From: Embleya scabrispora DSM 41855
GTDB lineage: Bacteria; Actinomycetota; Actinomycetes; Streptomycetales; Streptomycetaceae
Assembly: GCF_000372745.1 (NCBI RefSeq)
Contig: NZ_KB889561.1
Coordinates: 124,811-188,810 of the forward strand
DNA: 64,000 bases
Reading direction: 5' to 3'
Shown: positions 42,553 through 51,313 of the stretch, piece by piece
How the letters are laid out: each line of letters begins with the position of its first letter
How positions within the stretch are numbered: the first letter of the stretch is position 1
Translations under genes and position numbers: made by a program
Notes under the pieces: model-generated
Databases searched by the model: none
The model's input: the letters and a program-made list of their open reading frames with translations, nothing else
What the model was told of the DNA's origin: nothing

Positions 42553-45366
42553 ATGACTGCCGACCCGTTCCGCGTCCTCCGCATCGAGGACATGCTTCTT
42601 CTGCATGTCGAGGTGATCAACCTCCGGCGCGAGGGGGCGCGGCTGGTCCGCGAGGACCCCGCCGTGCCGGCGCTGGTGCTGCTCCACCTGCCCTCCCAGC
42701 ACGTCAACGAGAGCGTGCTGTCCGGCGGGCAGTTCCCGGAAACCGTGGCGGCCTTCGCGGCGGGGACGAGCACGTTGGTGTTCCTGCTCCCGGACGGGCA
42801 GGACGGCATCGACCTGACCATCGAAGCTCTGCTGGACTGGAACCGACTGACCCCGTCGATCGCCCCGGCCGGCCGGCCGCTGGACGACCCGAACGAACCG
42901 ACCGTAATCGGCGGACTCCCGCGCACCGCCGTCGAGTTCCCCACCCGCCTGCTGCTGGGCCATGACCACGACGGTTCGCCGTTCGCGTGGTCGGAGCCAC
43001 TGGCCGAACCGGCCGTGCTCGACGGGCGAGCCGAACTGTGGCACGTCGAACTGTCCGGCGACAACGGCGGGCCCGTGCACCTGAAGGCGTTCTCCGTGGT
43101 GTCCGGACGCCCCCACCGCACCGGGATGCCACTGGACGGGATCATGCTCAGCGAGCTGATCGTTCGCTCCAGCCTCGACCAGTTCCTCGACGTGGACGGG
43201 ACTTCGCTGCGCCGCCCCCTGCTGGCCGACCGGTTCATGCTCACGCCGCTGGGCGCGACGGTGCGCATCAACGGATCCTGGCCCGTCGCGCCTGACTTCC
43301 TCGGGCTGAGTCTGACCGGCTACGAGCACATCGCGTCGCTCGGGCGCGACGAGTTCGTGCACACAGTGCGGCACGGCTTCCTCAGCAGCGGGCACCCGGC
43401 GTCCCTCATCGAGATCACCAAGCGCTTCTACGACGACCCCGGCGACGGCTCCTCGGTCGCCTACCTGCGCAAGGAAGCGCACATCGTGGTGGACCGAGCC
43501 GAGGTCACCTACGGTGCGGAGGCGGGCTACGACCGGCACCAGGGACGGCAGCTGCCGTTCCGGTCGATACGGCTCACCGACTCGGTCACTCCCGTGATCG
43601 ATCTCGGGGCGGGTGCGTTCTGGGTGACCGTCGGCGGCGTGCCGTTGCCGTTCCACGCCACCGCGACCGATGCCGAGGGCCGGCACATCAGCATGGACAT
43701 GCCGCTGGTGTTCGCCTCCGCCGACGCGCTCGACCGGATGGCGGGGGTCTACAACGATCCGGCCACCACCGACCGGACAAACCTGGGGCTGGGCGGACAG
43801 ACGGTCGCCCTGGCCGAGAATCCGAGCGCCGACGGCAGTACCGGCATGCCCGTGACCTCGGCGCGCTTCGCCCTGGAGTCGGCCTCCGGGCACCCGGCGG
43901 GCGTACTTCCCGCCATGGTCGACGCGGTGGCGCGCGTGCCCGCGGTCGAGCAACTCACCGGCCTGGCCACCGACACCGCGGTGCGGTTGCACGATGCCTA
44001 CCTCGAACAGGGTCTGGACGGCCAGCCGACCGGCGCGTTCCTGCATCTGGTCGACGCGTTGCCGATGGCCCTTTCCGCCGAGAAGGCGGGGGGACTGGCG
44101 AAACCCAGCACGGCCGTCCAGGCCGTCACCACCCGCGCGGGATTGCTCGCGCCGCAATTCCTCGGCGCGGCGGGCGATGCGGTGGGCGTCGACTCGGCGA
44201 CATTGGCGCAGATCTTCGGCGGCACGAAACTGCTGGGCCCCATCGACCTGGCCGACCTGCTCGCGAACGTCCCGGCGACATCCGTCGCGGAGTTGAGGGA
44301 CCTCGGCGAGGACGAGATCCGCCGCCGACTCGACGGTGTCTCCCAGGAACTGCTGCCGGTACCGCTCATGCGGATCGCCGACCTGGTCGACAGCGCCGGC
44401 TCCGAACTCCGGTATGTATGGAAGCCCCGGCTCAAGAACGACCTGCCGCTGCTGGATCTGGGCGCCGCCGCGCTCGTCCTCGAAGCGACCACCGTGCGCT
44501 CGCCGGACGCCCTGAGCAAGTCCAGCGTGCGCGGCGAACTCAGACGCTTCGCCTTCGTGTTCGCCGACATCGTGCGGGTCGACTTCGAACGCCTGACGTT
44601 CACCGCACGCCCCGGCAGCAAACCGGACGTCACCGCCGCAGGCGTCGCGATCACCTTCGAAAAGGCCCTCGAGTTCGTCAACCAGCTCCGCGAGGCCCTG
44701 CCCGCGGACGGGTTCGGCAGCGGGGCGTTCGTCGACGTGAGCACTTCCGGCGTCACCGCCGGCTATTCACTGACCCTGCCGACGCTGTCGCTGGGCATGT
44801 TCAACCTGAGCAACGTCGCCCTGTCCGCACGCCTGACCATCCCCTTCGACGATCGGCCCGCGCGGTTCCGGTTCGCCGTTTCCGAGCGGCAGAACCCGTT
44901 CAACATCAGCGTGTCGTTGTTCGGCGGCGGCGGCTTCTTCGCCCTCGAAGTGAGCACCCGCGGCATCGAACAGATCGAGGGCTCGCTGGAGTTCGGCGGC
45001 AACGCCTCGCTCGACCTCGGCGTGGCCAGCGGCGGCGTGCACCTGATGGCCGGGATCGCGTTCCAGATGACCGGCGACTCGGTCACGCTCACCGGTTACC
45101 TGCGCTGCGGCGGCTACCTGTCCGTACTGGGCATCGTCAGCATCACGGTCGAGTTCTACCTGGCCCTGACCTACCACAAGGACAACGGCATCTGCGAGGT
45201 GGTCGGCCAGGGCAGCATCACCGTCAGCGTCCGGGTCGCGTTCTTCAGCAAATCCGTGAGCCTCGCGCTGGAGCGCCGCTTCGCCGGTTCCGCGGGCGAC
45301 CCCTCGTTCGCGGACTGCATGGATCCGGACGACTGGGACGAGTACTGCCTGGCCTTCGCCTCGTGA
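42553..45366 (+). CDS. Large 937-residue protein of unknown family
   Basis: No recognised domain. The N-terminal third has alternating strands (LLLHVEVINLRREGARLV; VPALVLLHLPSQHV; TSTLVFLLPDGQDGIDLTI). Residues 450-650 are helical with Leu-rich segments (IDLADLLANVPATSVAELRDLGEDEIRRRLDGVS). The last 300 residues are rich in beta-strand patterns with alternating hydrophobics (FNISVSLFGGGGFFALEVSTRG; ASLDLGVASGGVHLMAGIAFQMTGDSVTLTGYLRCGG), like a large beta-sheet or barrel-like structural domain. No signal peptide or membrane helix. GGAAGG precedes the ATG. It lies 83 bp before an even larger gene and the two probably act together. Confidence 0.75.
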   Translation: MTADPFRVLRIEDMLLLHVEVINLRREGARLVREDPAVPALVLLHLPSQHVNESVLSGGQFPETVAAFAAGTSTLVFLLPDGQDGIDLTIEALLDWNRLTPSIAPAGRPLDDPNEPTVIGGLPRTAVEFPTRLLLGHDHDGSPFAWSEPLAEPAVLDGRAELWHVELSGDNGGPVHLKAFSVVSGRPHRTGMPLDGIMLSELIVRSSLDQFLDVDGTSLRRPLLADRFMLTPLGATVRINGSWPVAPDFLGLSLTGYEHIASLGRDEFVHTVRHGFLSSGHPASLIEITKRFYDDPGDGSSVAYLRKEAHIVVDRAEVTYGAEAGYDRHQGRQLPFRSIRLTDSVTPVIDLGAGAFWVTVGGVPLPFHATATDAEGRHISMDMPLVFASADALDRMAGVYNDPATTDRTNLGLGGQTVALAENPSADGSTGMPVTSARFALESASGHPAGVLPAMVDAVARVPAVEQLTGLATDTAVRLHDAYLEQGLDGQPTGAFLHLVDALPMALSAEKAGGLAKPSTAVQAVTTRAGLLAPQFLGAAGDAVGVDSATLAQIFGGTKLLGPIDLADLLANVPATSVAELRDLGEDEIRRRLDGVSQELLPVPLMRIADLVDSAGSELRYVWKPRLKNDLPLLDLGAAALVLEATTVRSPDALSKSSVRGELRRFAFVFADIVRVDFERLTFTARPGSKPDVTAAGVAITFEKALEFVNQLREALPADGFGSGAFVDVSTSGVTAGYSLTLPTLSLGMFNLSNVALSARLTIPFDDRPARFRFAVSERQNPFNISVSLFGGGGFFALEVSTRGIEQIEGSLEFGGNASLDLGVASGGVHLMAGIAFQMTGDSVTLTGYLRCGGYLSVLGIVSITVEFYLALTYHKDNGICEVVGQGSITVSVRVAFFSKSVSLALERRFAGSAGDPSFADCMDPDDWDEYCLAFAS

Positions 45367-45449
45367 ACCCTCGCCGCGGTCACCCCGATCCATCGCGTCC
45401 ACCCGATCCGAGTCGCACCCTCGGGTGACCTCGCCAGGAAGGCAGGCCC

Positions 45450-48400
45450 ATGACGACCGCACAGCACATCCAGTGGATCGCCCTGCCGGCCGGCCTGTCC
45501 CCCGACGGCACGCAGGCGCGCCTGTCGGTATTCGTGGCACCTCGGCTGGCGAGCGACGGACCCGGCACACTCGCGGCGTTCCCGGACTTCCTGGACTGGC
45601 CGGCGCGGATGGCCGGCGCGACGTTCGCGCTCACCCTCGGGGACGAGTCCGGTGTCCCCGACGGCGAGACTCCGCTCGTACCGCTCACGCGGACCGGGCA
45701 GCCGGCCGACTCCGCGCTGTGGCAACTGTTCTTCCCCGCCGGCACCCCGGTGGACGAGTTCGAGTTCGACGACCACCGGCAGAGCACCATGGTGACCTAT
45801 CCGGCCCGCGAACTCGCCGACACCACCCGCCGGTCGTTCGCGAGCAGCGCGGCCGAGTCGCCCGACAGTATGCCTCCGAGCCAACAGATGAGCACCCTCG
45901 CCGGGTTCGCCGCCGCCGGCGACATGCAGGATGCCATGCAGGGCATGCGTGAAAACATCGTCATGCAACTCGCCGCCGCCGACCGGCAGGTCGCCGACCA
46001 ACCGGGCGAACTGGTGCGGCCGGAACTGAGCCCGCAGGAGGCGTTCCTCGCCTTCCATGAACCCCAGCCGCAGGTCCCCGGCCTGGTTGCGGACGGCGGC
46101 CCGCACATCGCGCCGCCTCCGGAGGTGCCGCACGTCGACTTCCACCAGTTGTTGTCCTCGCTCGGCGACCACCCCAAGCTGCTGCGACGCCTGGGACTGG
46201 TGCTGGACTTCGTCGCGCCGGTAGGGCTGCTGCCGGGCTCCGGCGGCGAGCTGACCGTCTTCCTCGTACCCGACTGGGATCCGCTGCTCGGGCCGGACAC
46301 GTCGCACGACCACGCGGCCGCGACGCGCTACGCCCTGGCCCCGGGCCAGGGCTTCTGTGCCGCCGCGGACGGCAACGACGCGTTCGGACCGCCGGCGCGC
46401 GGACTCCTGGCCCTGCCGGACGGCGAATACGCCATCGAGCAGGCGGACATCGACGGCATCACCCTCAAACTGCTGGCCGCCGCCGTGGCGGCCGACACCG
46501 ACGAGGAGGCCGAGGCCGCGCCGCCGACGGTGCGTACCAAGGGGCTCTCGCTCGTGCTCGGCGACCGCACCCGGCACCTGCACGACACCTTCCAGCGGAA
46601 CGCCGACCGGCAGGACGCGCTCGCCGAGGACACCACCGTGGTCCTCACCGCCGAGGATCTGGTGCGCGGACATCGACTGGACATCTTCGACGAGAGTCGG
46701 CAGAGATGGTTCTCGCTGCACGAGCGTGAAGTCGCCTACGATCGCGCGGGCAGCCCGGGCGACCACCTGGACACCGCGTCCGACGAAGGATTCTTCCAGC
46801 TCAGCCTGGCCACACCCACCGCCGCGCCGGGCGCCGCGCAACGCGTCCACGTGCACGAACACCTGGTCACCTGGGACGGGTGGGCGTTGTCCGCACCGCA
46901 CCCGGGCAAGGCCGTGGCGAACGGGGACGGCCCCGAGCGCATCCCCAACGCGGCGGCAACGACACTGCCGTTGGAGATCGATACCCGGCCCCGACCCGGC
47001 TCGCTGCCGCACCTGCGGTTCGGCAGGTCCTACCGGATCCGAATCCGCACGGTGGACCTCGCGGGCAACGGGCCGACCCTGGAGGAGGCCGACGGACTCC
47101 TGGACCAGGACGTCCTGGTGCTGCCGGCGACGGGCGGTCCGGTCTTCCGCAGGTTCGAGGCGGTCCCCCCGCCGCTGTTGTTGCCGCGCGTCGAGTTCAC
47201 CGAAGGGACCTCGGCACACCGGCTGGTGATCCGCAGCACCGCCGAACTGTCCCCGGCGCAGTACGCCGAGACGTTCAACGCCTCGCCGCCGGTCACCGAC
47301 GGCACACACCCGCCGTACCACGAGGTCGACGAGCGGCACGTGGTCGCGCCGAAGGCGTCGCTGGACTGCGTCGAGCGGCACGGCAAGCTCGACGAGGCCA
47401 TCGGCTCGGGCGACGCCGACGCGCGCCGGCGGTTCTACGCCATCGCATCGCGGGAGAGCGGATCGCTCGACGACGCGTCCCTGCCCGATGTGGTGTCCGT
47501 GACCTATCCGTCGGCGACCCCCGATGCGGCGGAGGGCCACTACGTGCTGTACACGGGCGAGACGATCGACCTGCCGTATCTGCCCGATCCGCTCGCCGAC
47601 GGCGTGGTCTTCCACGAACTCCCGGGCATGCCGGAACGCCAGTTGTTCGAGGTGCCGTGGAACGGGGCGGCCTGGCATGCGCCGCAATCGATCCGACTGC
47701 GCGTCGAGGAGGGCGATGGAGCGCCCGTCTTCGACCCGTCGACCCGGGTGCTGACCGTGCTGCTGCCGAAGGCGACGCTGGCGACCGTGCGGGTGTGCTC
47801 GCGCGTCAAGGTCAACGAGAAGACCATGGGCATGCTCAAGTGGTGTCGGGACGCGCTCGATCCGGACCGATTCGAAAGTGTGATGGCCGCCGCCCGCGCC
47901 AACCGGCACTGGATGCTGACGCCGTGGCACGCGGTGACGCTCGTTCACGCCGTGCAACGGCCCCTGACCGCACCGCTGTTGACACTGAGCGACGGACCCG
48001 ATCGGCTGCCCGGCGCAACCGGTGAACATCTCGTCGGCTCCATGGAGTTGAGCGCGGCGAGCACCGAACGCATCGACATGATCGCGTCGTGGCGCGAAAA
48101 CGTGGACGACCTCGCCATGCCGGGCCCGAGTGTGCTGGAGGTCACCACCCCGGTGTTCCGGCTGCCGCTCGCCGCCGCCGTCCCGCCGGACCCGGTCGCG
48201 AGCGAGGACTCGCCCAGCACCCTCGACGGCGACTCCCTGACGTTCAACACCGTCGTGGCCGAGGAGCTCGCCTTCGCGGTGGAGCCGGACCAGCCGCCGG
48301 GGACACCGGTCCCGGCCAAGTGCGAGTTCGGTGACAACAAACACCGTGACGTGACCTTCACCCCGGTGGCGACCAGCCGATTCGGCGACTACTTCCCACC

Positions 48401-49358
48401 GGAGTTCGCCCGGGACACCGATCGGGAAATGCTCAGCGTGCACGGCGATCCCGTCGAGCACACCGTGCTCAGCAGCGCCAAACCCGCCGCGCCGCACGTG
48501 TCGGGCACCTTCCTCACCCTTGGGATCGAGACCTTCGGCAGCCTGCCGGACGGCCTGTTCAGGCGGCGCCGCGGCGGGGGCTTCCGGGTCTATCTGTCCC
48601 GGCCCTGGTTCTCGTCCGGAGACGGCGAGTTGCTCGCCGTGGTGTTGGGCATCGAAGGGGACGAGCAGCCGCTCCAGGCACACCCGTTCATCACCCTCAT
48701 GGGACGCGACCCGATCCGCGGTTCCGCCCCGGTGTTCCTGCCGTCGGCGAGCAACTTCCCCGGCGCATCGACCATGACGGACGTGGCGCTGCCCGAGGTC
48801 TTCGACGGATTCGCGGTCACCGCGGCCGGGTTCGAGCCCACCTTCGACGGTCCGTCCGGCCGGTGGTACTGCGACATCGAGGTCGACACCGGCGACGCCT
48901 ACTTCCCCTTCCTGCGGCCCGCCCTCGCCCGCCTGCAACAGCGCTCCCTGGAAGGTTTTCAGCTGTCGCAGATCGTGCTCACCGAGGCCCTGCGGCTGCT
49001 GCCCCCACGCACCCTCACCGTCTCCGGCACCGACCCGCTGACCGTGCAACTCACCGGGCCCGCCTACCACGACGACAACAGTCCGCCGACCGTGGCGGCC
49101 GGCTTCCAGGTACGCGACCCCGACGTCCCCGATCCCGTCCTCGGCTGGCTCGACCTCGACGAGACCGAACTCCTTGCCGACGACGACACCAGCCTCTTCC
49201 CCACCTATTCCGCCGACATCCCGCTCCCCGACCCGCGACCCGACCTCCCTCTGCGCCTTCTGGTCAGCGAAATGGCCGCCACGCGCTCCGACTTCGCCCT
49301 CGACGAGTTCGGTCCGGCGGTGGCAAGCCTGGTGTACGCGGACGCGGTCGACCTGTGA
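45450..49358 (+). CDS. Giant 1302-residue protein of unknown family
   Basis: Largest gene of the window, with no recognised domain. It starts TTAQHIQWIALPAGLSPDGTQARLSVFVAPRL, a beta-rich opening. Residues 130-190 are Met/Gln-rich helices (SPDSMPPSQQMSTLAGFAAAGDMQDAMQGMRENIVMQLAAA). Many Ig-like strand patterns follow (FGRSYRIRIRTVDLAGNGPT; RLRVEEGDGAPVFDPSTRVLTVLLP). FGRSYRIRIRTVDLAGNG resembles fibronectin or bacterial Ig repeats. No signal peptide, so presumably cytosolic unless exported by a specialised route. With its 937-residue neighbour it ends the island. The continuous low-ambiguity codon pattern confirms a real gene. Confidence 0.75.
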   Translation: MTTAQHIQWIALPAGLSPDGTQARLSVFVAPRLASDGPGTLAAFPDFLDWPARMAGATFALTLGDESGVPDGETPLVPLTRTGQPADSALWQLFFPAGTPVDEFEFDDHRQSTMVTYPARELADTTRRSFASSAAESPDSMPPSQQMSTLAGFAAAGDMQDAMQGMRENIVMQLAAADRQVADQPGELVRPELSPQEAFLAFHEPQPQVPGLVADGGPHIAPPPEVPHVDFHQLLSSLGDHPKLLRRLGLVLDFVAPVGLLPGSGGELTVFLVPDWDPLLGPDTSHDHAAATRYALAPGQGFCAAADGNDAFGPPARGLLALPDGEYAIEQADIDGITLKLLAAAVAADTDEEAEAAPPTVRTKGLSLVLGDRTRHLHDTFQRNADRQDALAEDTTVVLTAEDLVRGHRLDIFDESRQRWFSLHEREVAYDRAGSPGDHLDTASDEGFFQLSLATPTAAPGAAQRVHVHEHLVTWDGWALSAPHPGKAVANGDGPERIPNAAATTLPLEIDTRPRPGSLPHLRFGRSYRIRIRTVDLAGNGPTLEEADGLLDQDVLVLPATGGPVFRRFEAVPPPLLLPRVEFTEGTSAHRLVIRSTAELSPAQYAETFNASPPVTDGTHPPYHEVDERHVVAPKASLDCVERHGKLDEAIGSGDADARRRFYAIASRESGSLDDASLPDVVSVTYPSATPDAAEGHYVLYTGETIDLPYLPDPLADGVVFHELPGMPERQLFEVPWNGAAWHAPQSIRLRVEEGDGAPVFDPSTRVLTVLLPKATLATVRVCSRVKVNEKTMGMLKWCRDALDPDRFESVMAAARANRHWMLTPWHAVTLVHAVQRPLTAPLLTLSDGPDRLPGATGEHLVGSMELSAASTERIDMIASWRENVDDLAMPGPSVLEVTTPVFRLPLAAAVPPDPVASEDSPSTLDGDSLTFNTVVAEELAFAVEPDQPPGTPVPAKCEFGDNKHRDVTFTPVATSRFGDYFPPEFARDTDREMLSVHGDPVEHTVLSSAKPAAPHVSGTFLTLGIETFGSLPDGLFRRRRGGGFRVYLSRPWFSSGDGELLAVVLGIEGDEQPLQAHPFITLMGRDPIRGSAPVFLPSASNFPGASTMTDVALPEVFDGFAVTAAGFEPTFDGPSGRWYCDIEVDTGDAYFPFLRPALARLQQRSLEGFQLSQIVLTEALRLLPPRTLTVSGTDPLTVQLTGPAYHDDNSPPTVAAGFQVRDPDVPDPVLGWLDLDETELLADDDTSLFPTYSADIPLPDPRPDLPLRLLVSEMAATRSDFALDEFGPAVASLVYADAVDL

Positions 49359-49385
49359 TCCGCCGCACGGCCGCGCAACTCCTTT

Positions 49386-49466
49386 TGTCTATACGGCCGT
49401 TGGCAGGTCAACGCCTACCTGGCCACGGGCAGACTGCCCACGACCGATCCGACCGGCGTGAAGTAG
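49386..49466 (+). pseudogene. Decayed 3' end of a secreted TAP-like serine protease gene
   Basis: One frame reads LYGRWQVNAYLATGRLPTTD and ends VK-stop at 49464-49466. The VNAYL...G.LP pattern is the usual C-terminal end of actinomycete tripeptidyl-aminopeptidase-like alpha/beta hydrolases. Nothing upstream in this frame continues the protein, which is cut by the end of the 1302-residue gene at 49358. A perfect hairpin follows 27 bp later, as expected after a former gene end. Confidence 0.45.
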
Positions 49467-49492
49467 CCGACCCACCGGCCGAGCAGCGGCAC

Positions 49493-49532
49493 CCGACGGG
49501 CGTGACCGGGAAACCCCGCTCACGCCCGTCGG
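49493..49532 (+). terminator. Perfect 13-bp hairpin, probable terminator
   Basis: Arms CCGACGGGCGTGA (49493-49505) and 49520-49532 pair exactly; outer CGGCACCC and GGGTGCCG (around 49487 and 49541) can extend it. It closes the large-gene unit and the relic. Confidence 0.78.
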
Positions 49533-49610
49533 CGCGGACCGGGTGCCGGCGTCGATCCGATGCCGGCCGGGGTCGGGTGGTGTGTGGTGTTCGGTGTGTC
49601 GTGGTCCGGC

Positions 49611-49648
49611 CTCCCCCGAACGGGGGAGAAGCTTCCCCCGGTTCGGGG
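49611..49648 (+). promoter_or_regulatory. Two small hairpins just before the S37 peptidase gene
   Basis: CTCCCCC-gaac-GGGGGAG (49611-49628) and CCCCG-gtt-CGGGG (49636-49648) lie 37 bp before the ATG. They may be a leader structure affecting expression or a leftover terminator. Confidence 0.4.
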
Positions 49649-49684
49649 ATCCGCGCGCATCGGGACTCCGGCTTTTCTTGAGGC

Positions 49685-51115
49685 ATGACGAACGCGATCA
49701 ACGATCAGGGCCGAGGCGACATCGGTACGGCGCCGCCGGTCCGGTGTGGGCGCGCGATGCGGCGCGGCGGACGCAGACTTGCGGTGCTCTCCGTGTTCTC
49801 CGTCGTGCTCGGGCTCGTCGGTGCCGGCACGGCGGTCCCGGCCCGGGCACAGGCTGCGGCAACCGGTGCGGTGGCCGAGGCCGACGAGTCCGACATCCGA
49901 GCGCGGATCGAGGCGATCCCGGGCATGCGGGTGCTGGACGAGAAGCCGGTCACGCCGGGCGTCCGATACTTCGACCTGACCTACCGTCAGCCCAATGACC
50001 ACCAGCATCCCGAGCGGGGTTCCTTCGAACAGCGGCTCAGCCTTCGGCACGTCTCCACCCGACGGCCGATGGTCCTGTACACAAGCGGCTACGACCTCGG
50101 CGCCGGTCCGAGCTTCCGCTCGGAGCCGACCACCCTGCTGGACGGCAACCAGATCTACACCGAGCAGCGCTACTTCGGCACGTCCCGCCCCGAACCCGCG
50201 GACCTGTCCCACCTGAACATCCGTCAGGCAGCCGCCGATCACCACCGGCTGATCCAGGCCCTCAAACCGATCTACCGCGGTTCCTGGATATCCACCGGCG
50301 GGAGCAAGGGCGGCATGGCCACCGTCTACCACCGGCGTTTCTACCCGAACGACGTCGACGGCAGCGTGGTGTACTCCGCGCCCAACAACACCGACGACCG
50401 CGACGACACCGCATACGACGATTTCCTCACTCGGGTGGGCACTCCCGAGTGCCGGGCCGCTCTGCAAACGGTCCAGCGCGAAGCGCTCGTGCGACGGGAG
50501 GAGATGGTGGTCCGCTACGGGCAATGGGCCCAGGCGAACGGGCAGACCTTCGACACCCTGGGCGGCATCGACAAGGCGTTCGAACTCGCGGTGCTCCGCC
50601 TGCCGATGATGTTCTGGATGTACGCGGGCGAGTCGAAGTGCGCCGATGTGCCCACGCCGGCCACCTCCGCCGACGAGCTGTACGCGTGGGTCGACGGGAT
50701 CTCCCGATTCGCGGTCTACACGGACAGCAGTGTCGAGTTCTTCATGCCGTACTTCTACCAACTCGGCACCCAGCTCGGATACATGCAGGTCGCGACCCCG
50801 CATCTGGAGGGTCTGTTGCGCTACCCCGGCATCCAGGAGGTGCGCAGCTACGTGCCTCGGGAGATACCGCTGCGGTTCGAGCCGGGGGTGATGCGCGACA
50901 TCGACCGCTGGGTACGGTCGCGGGGCAGCGAAATCCTGTTCGTCTACGGCGAGAACGACCCGGTCCGTGCCGAGCCGTTCCGGCTGGGCCCGGGCAGCCG
51001 TGACGCTCAGGTCCAGGTGGCGCCGCACACAGGCCACGGTGCCAGGATCGCCACCCTCGCGCCCGAGGACGCCGCCCGGGCGAGCGCCGCGCTGCGGCGG
51101 TGGGCCAGGGTGTGA
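49685..51115 (+). CDS. Secreted S37-family tripeptidyl aminopeptidase-like serine peptidase
   Basis: Extracellular peptidase of the PS-10/S37 family known from Streptomyces. A twin-Arg-like basic start (RRGGRRLAVLSVFSVVLGLVGAGTAVPARAQA) forms the signal peptide. Family features: IRARIEAIPGMRVLDEKPV, LYTSGYDLG, QIYTEQRYFGTSRPEPADLSHL and the nucleophile Ser207 in WISTGGSKGGMAT; catalytic Asp and His fit FVYGENDPVRAEPF and PHTGHGARI. An alternative ATG at 49757 would begin close to the signal peptide; ATG 49685 gives 476 residues. Stands alone, convergent with the PhoX-like gene. Confidence 0.88.
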   Translation: MTNAINDQGRGDIGTAPPVRCGRAMRRGGRRLAVLSVFSVVLGLVGAGTAVPARAQAAATGAVAEADESDIRARIEAIPGMRVLDEKPVTPGVRYFDLTYRQPNDHQHPERGSFEQRLSLRHVSTRRPMVLYTSGYDLGAGPSFRSEPTTLLDGNQIYTEQRYFGTSRPEPADLSHLNIRQAAADHHRLIQALKPIYRGSWISTGGSKGGMATVYHRRFYPNDVDGSVVYSAPNNTDDRDDTAYDDFLTRVGTPECRAALQTVQREALVRREEMVVRYGQWAQANGQTFDTLGGIDKAFELAVLRLPMMFWMYAGESKCADVPTPATSADELYAWVDGISRFAVYTDSSVEFFMPYFYQLGTQLGYMQVATPHLEGLLRYPGIQEVRSYVPREIPLRFEPGVMRDIDRWVRSRGSEILFVYGENDPVRAEPFRLGPGSRDAQVQVAPHTGHGARIATLAPEDAARASAALRRWARV

Positions 51116-51313
51116 TCCGGGTGTGATCCACCTGCCCGAAACGCGTCCCGGGCGTGGGTGTCCGGACCCGTCGGAGAAGCCGGATGCCGGGGCCGTTCGA
51201 AATCGCGTACGCGTGACCGAACACCCCGGCTCCGCCTGCTGTCCCCGCCGACCTCGGCGCCTGCACCCGAACCGTCGGGGCCCGTCCCACCCGGGCCACG
51301 GCGCGGTGTGGCG

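Noticed and set aside
45171-49070. 1299-residue minus-strand reading frame
   Set aside because: Antisense of the 1302-residue gene. Codon-position GC pattern and ribosome site favour the plus strand; the minus product is His/Arg/Gly-rich without structure.
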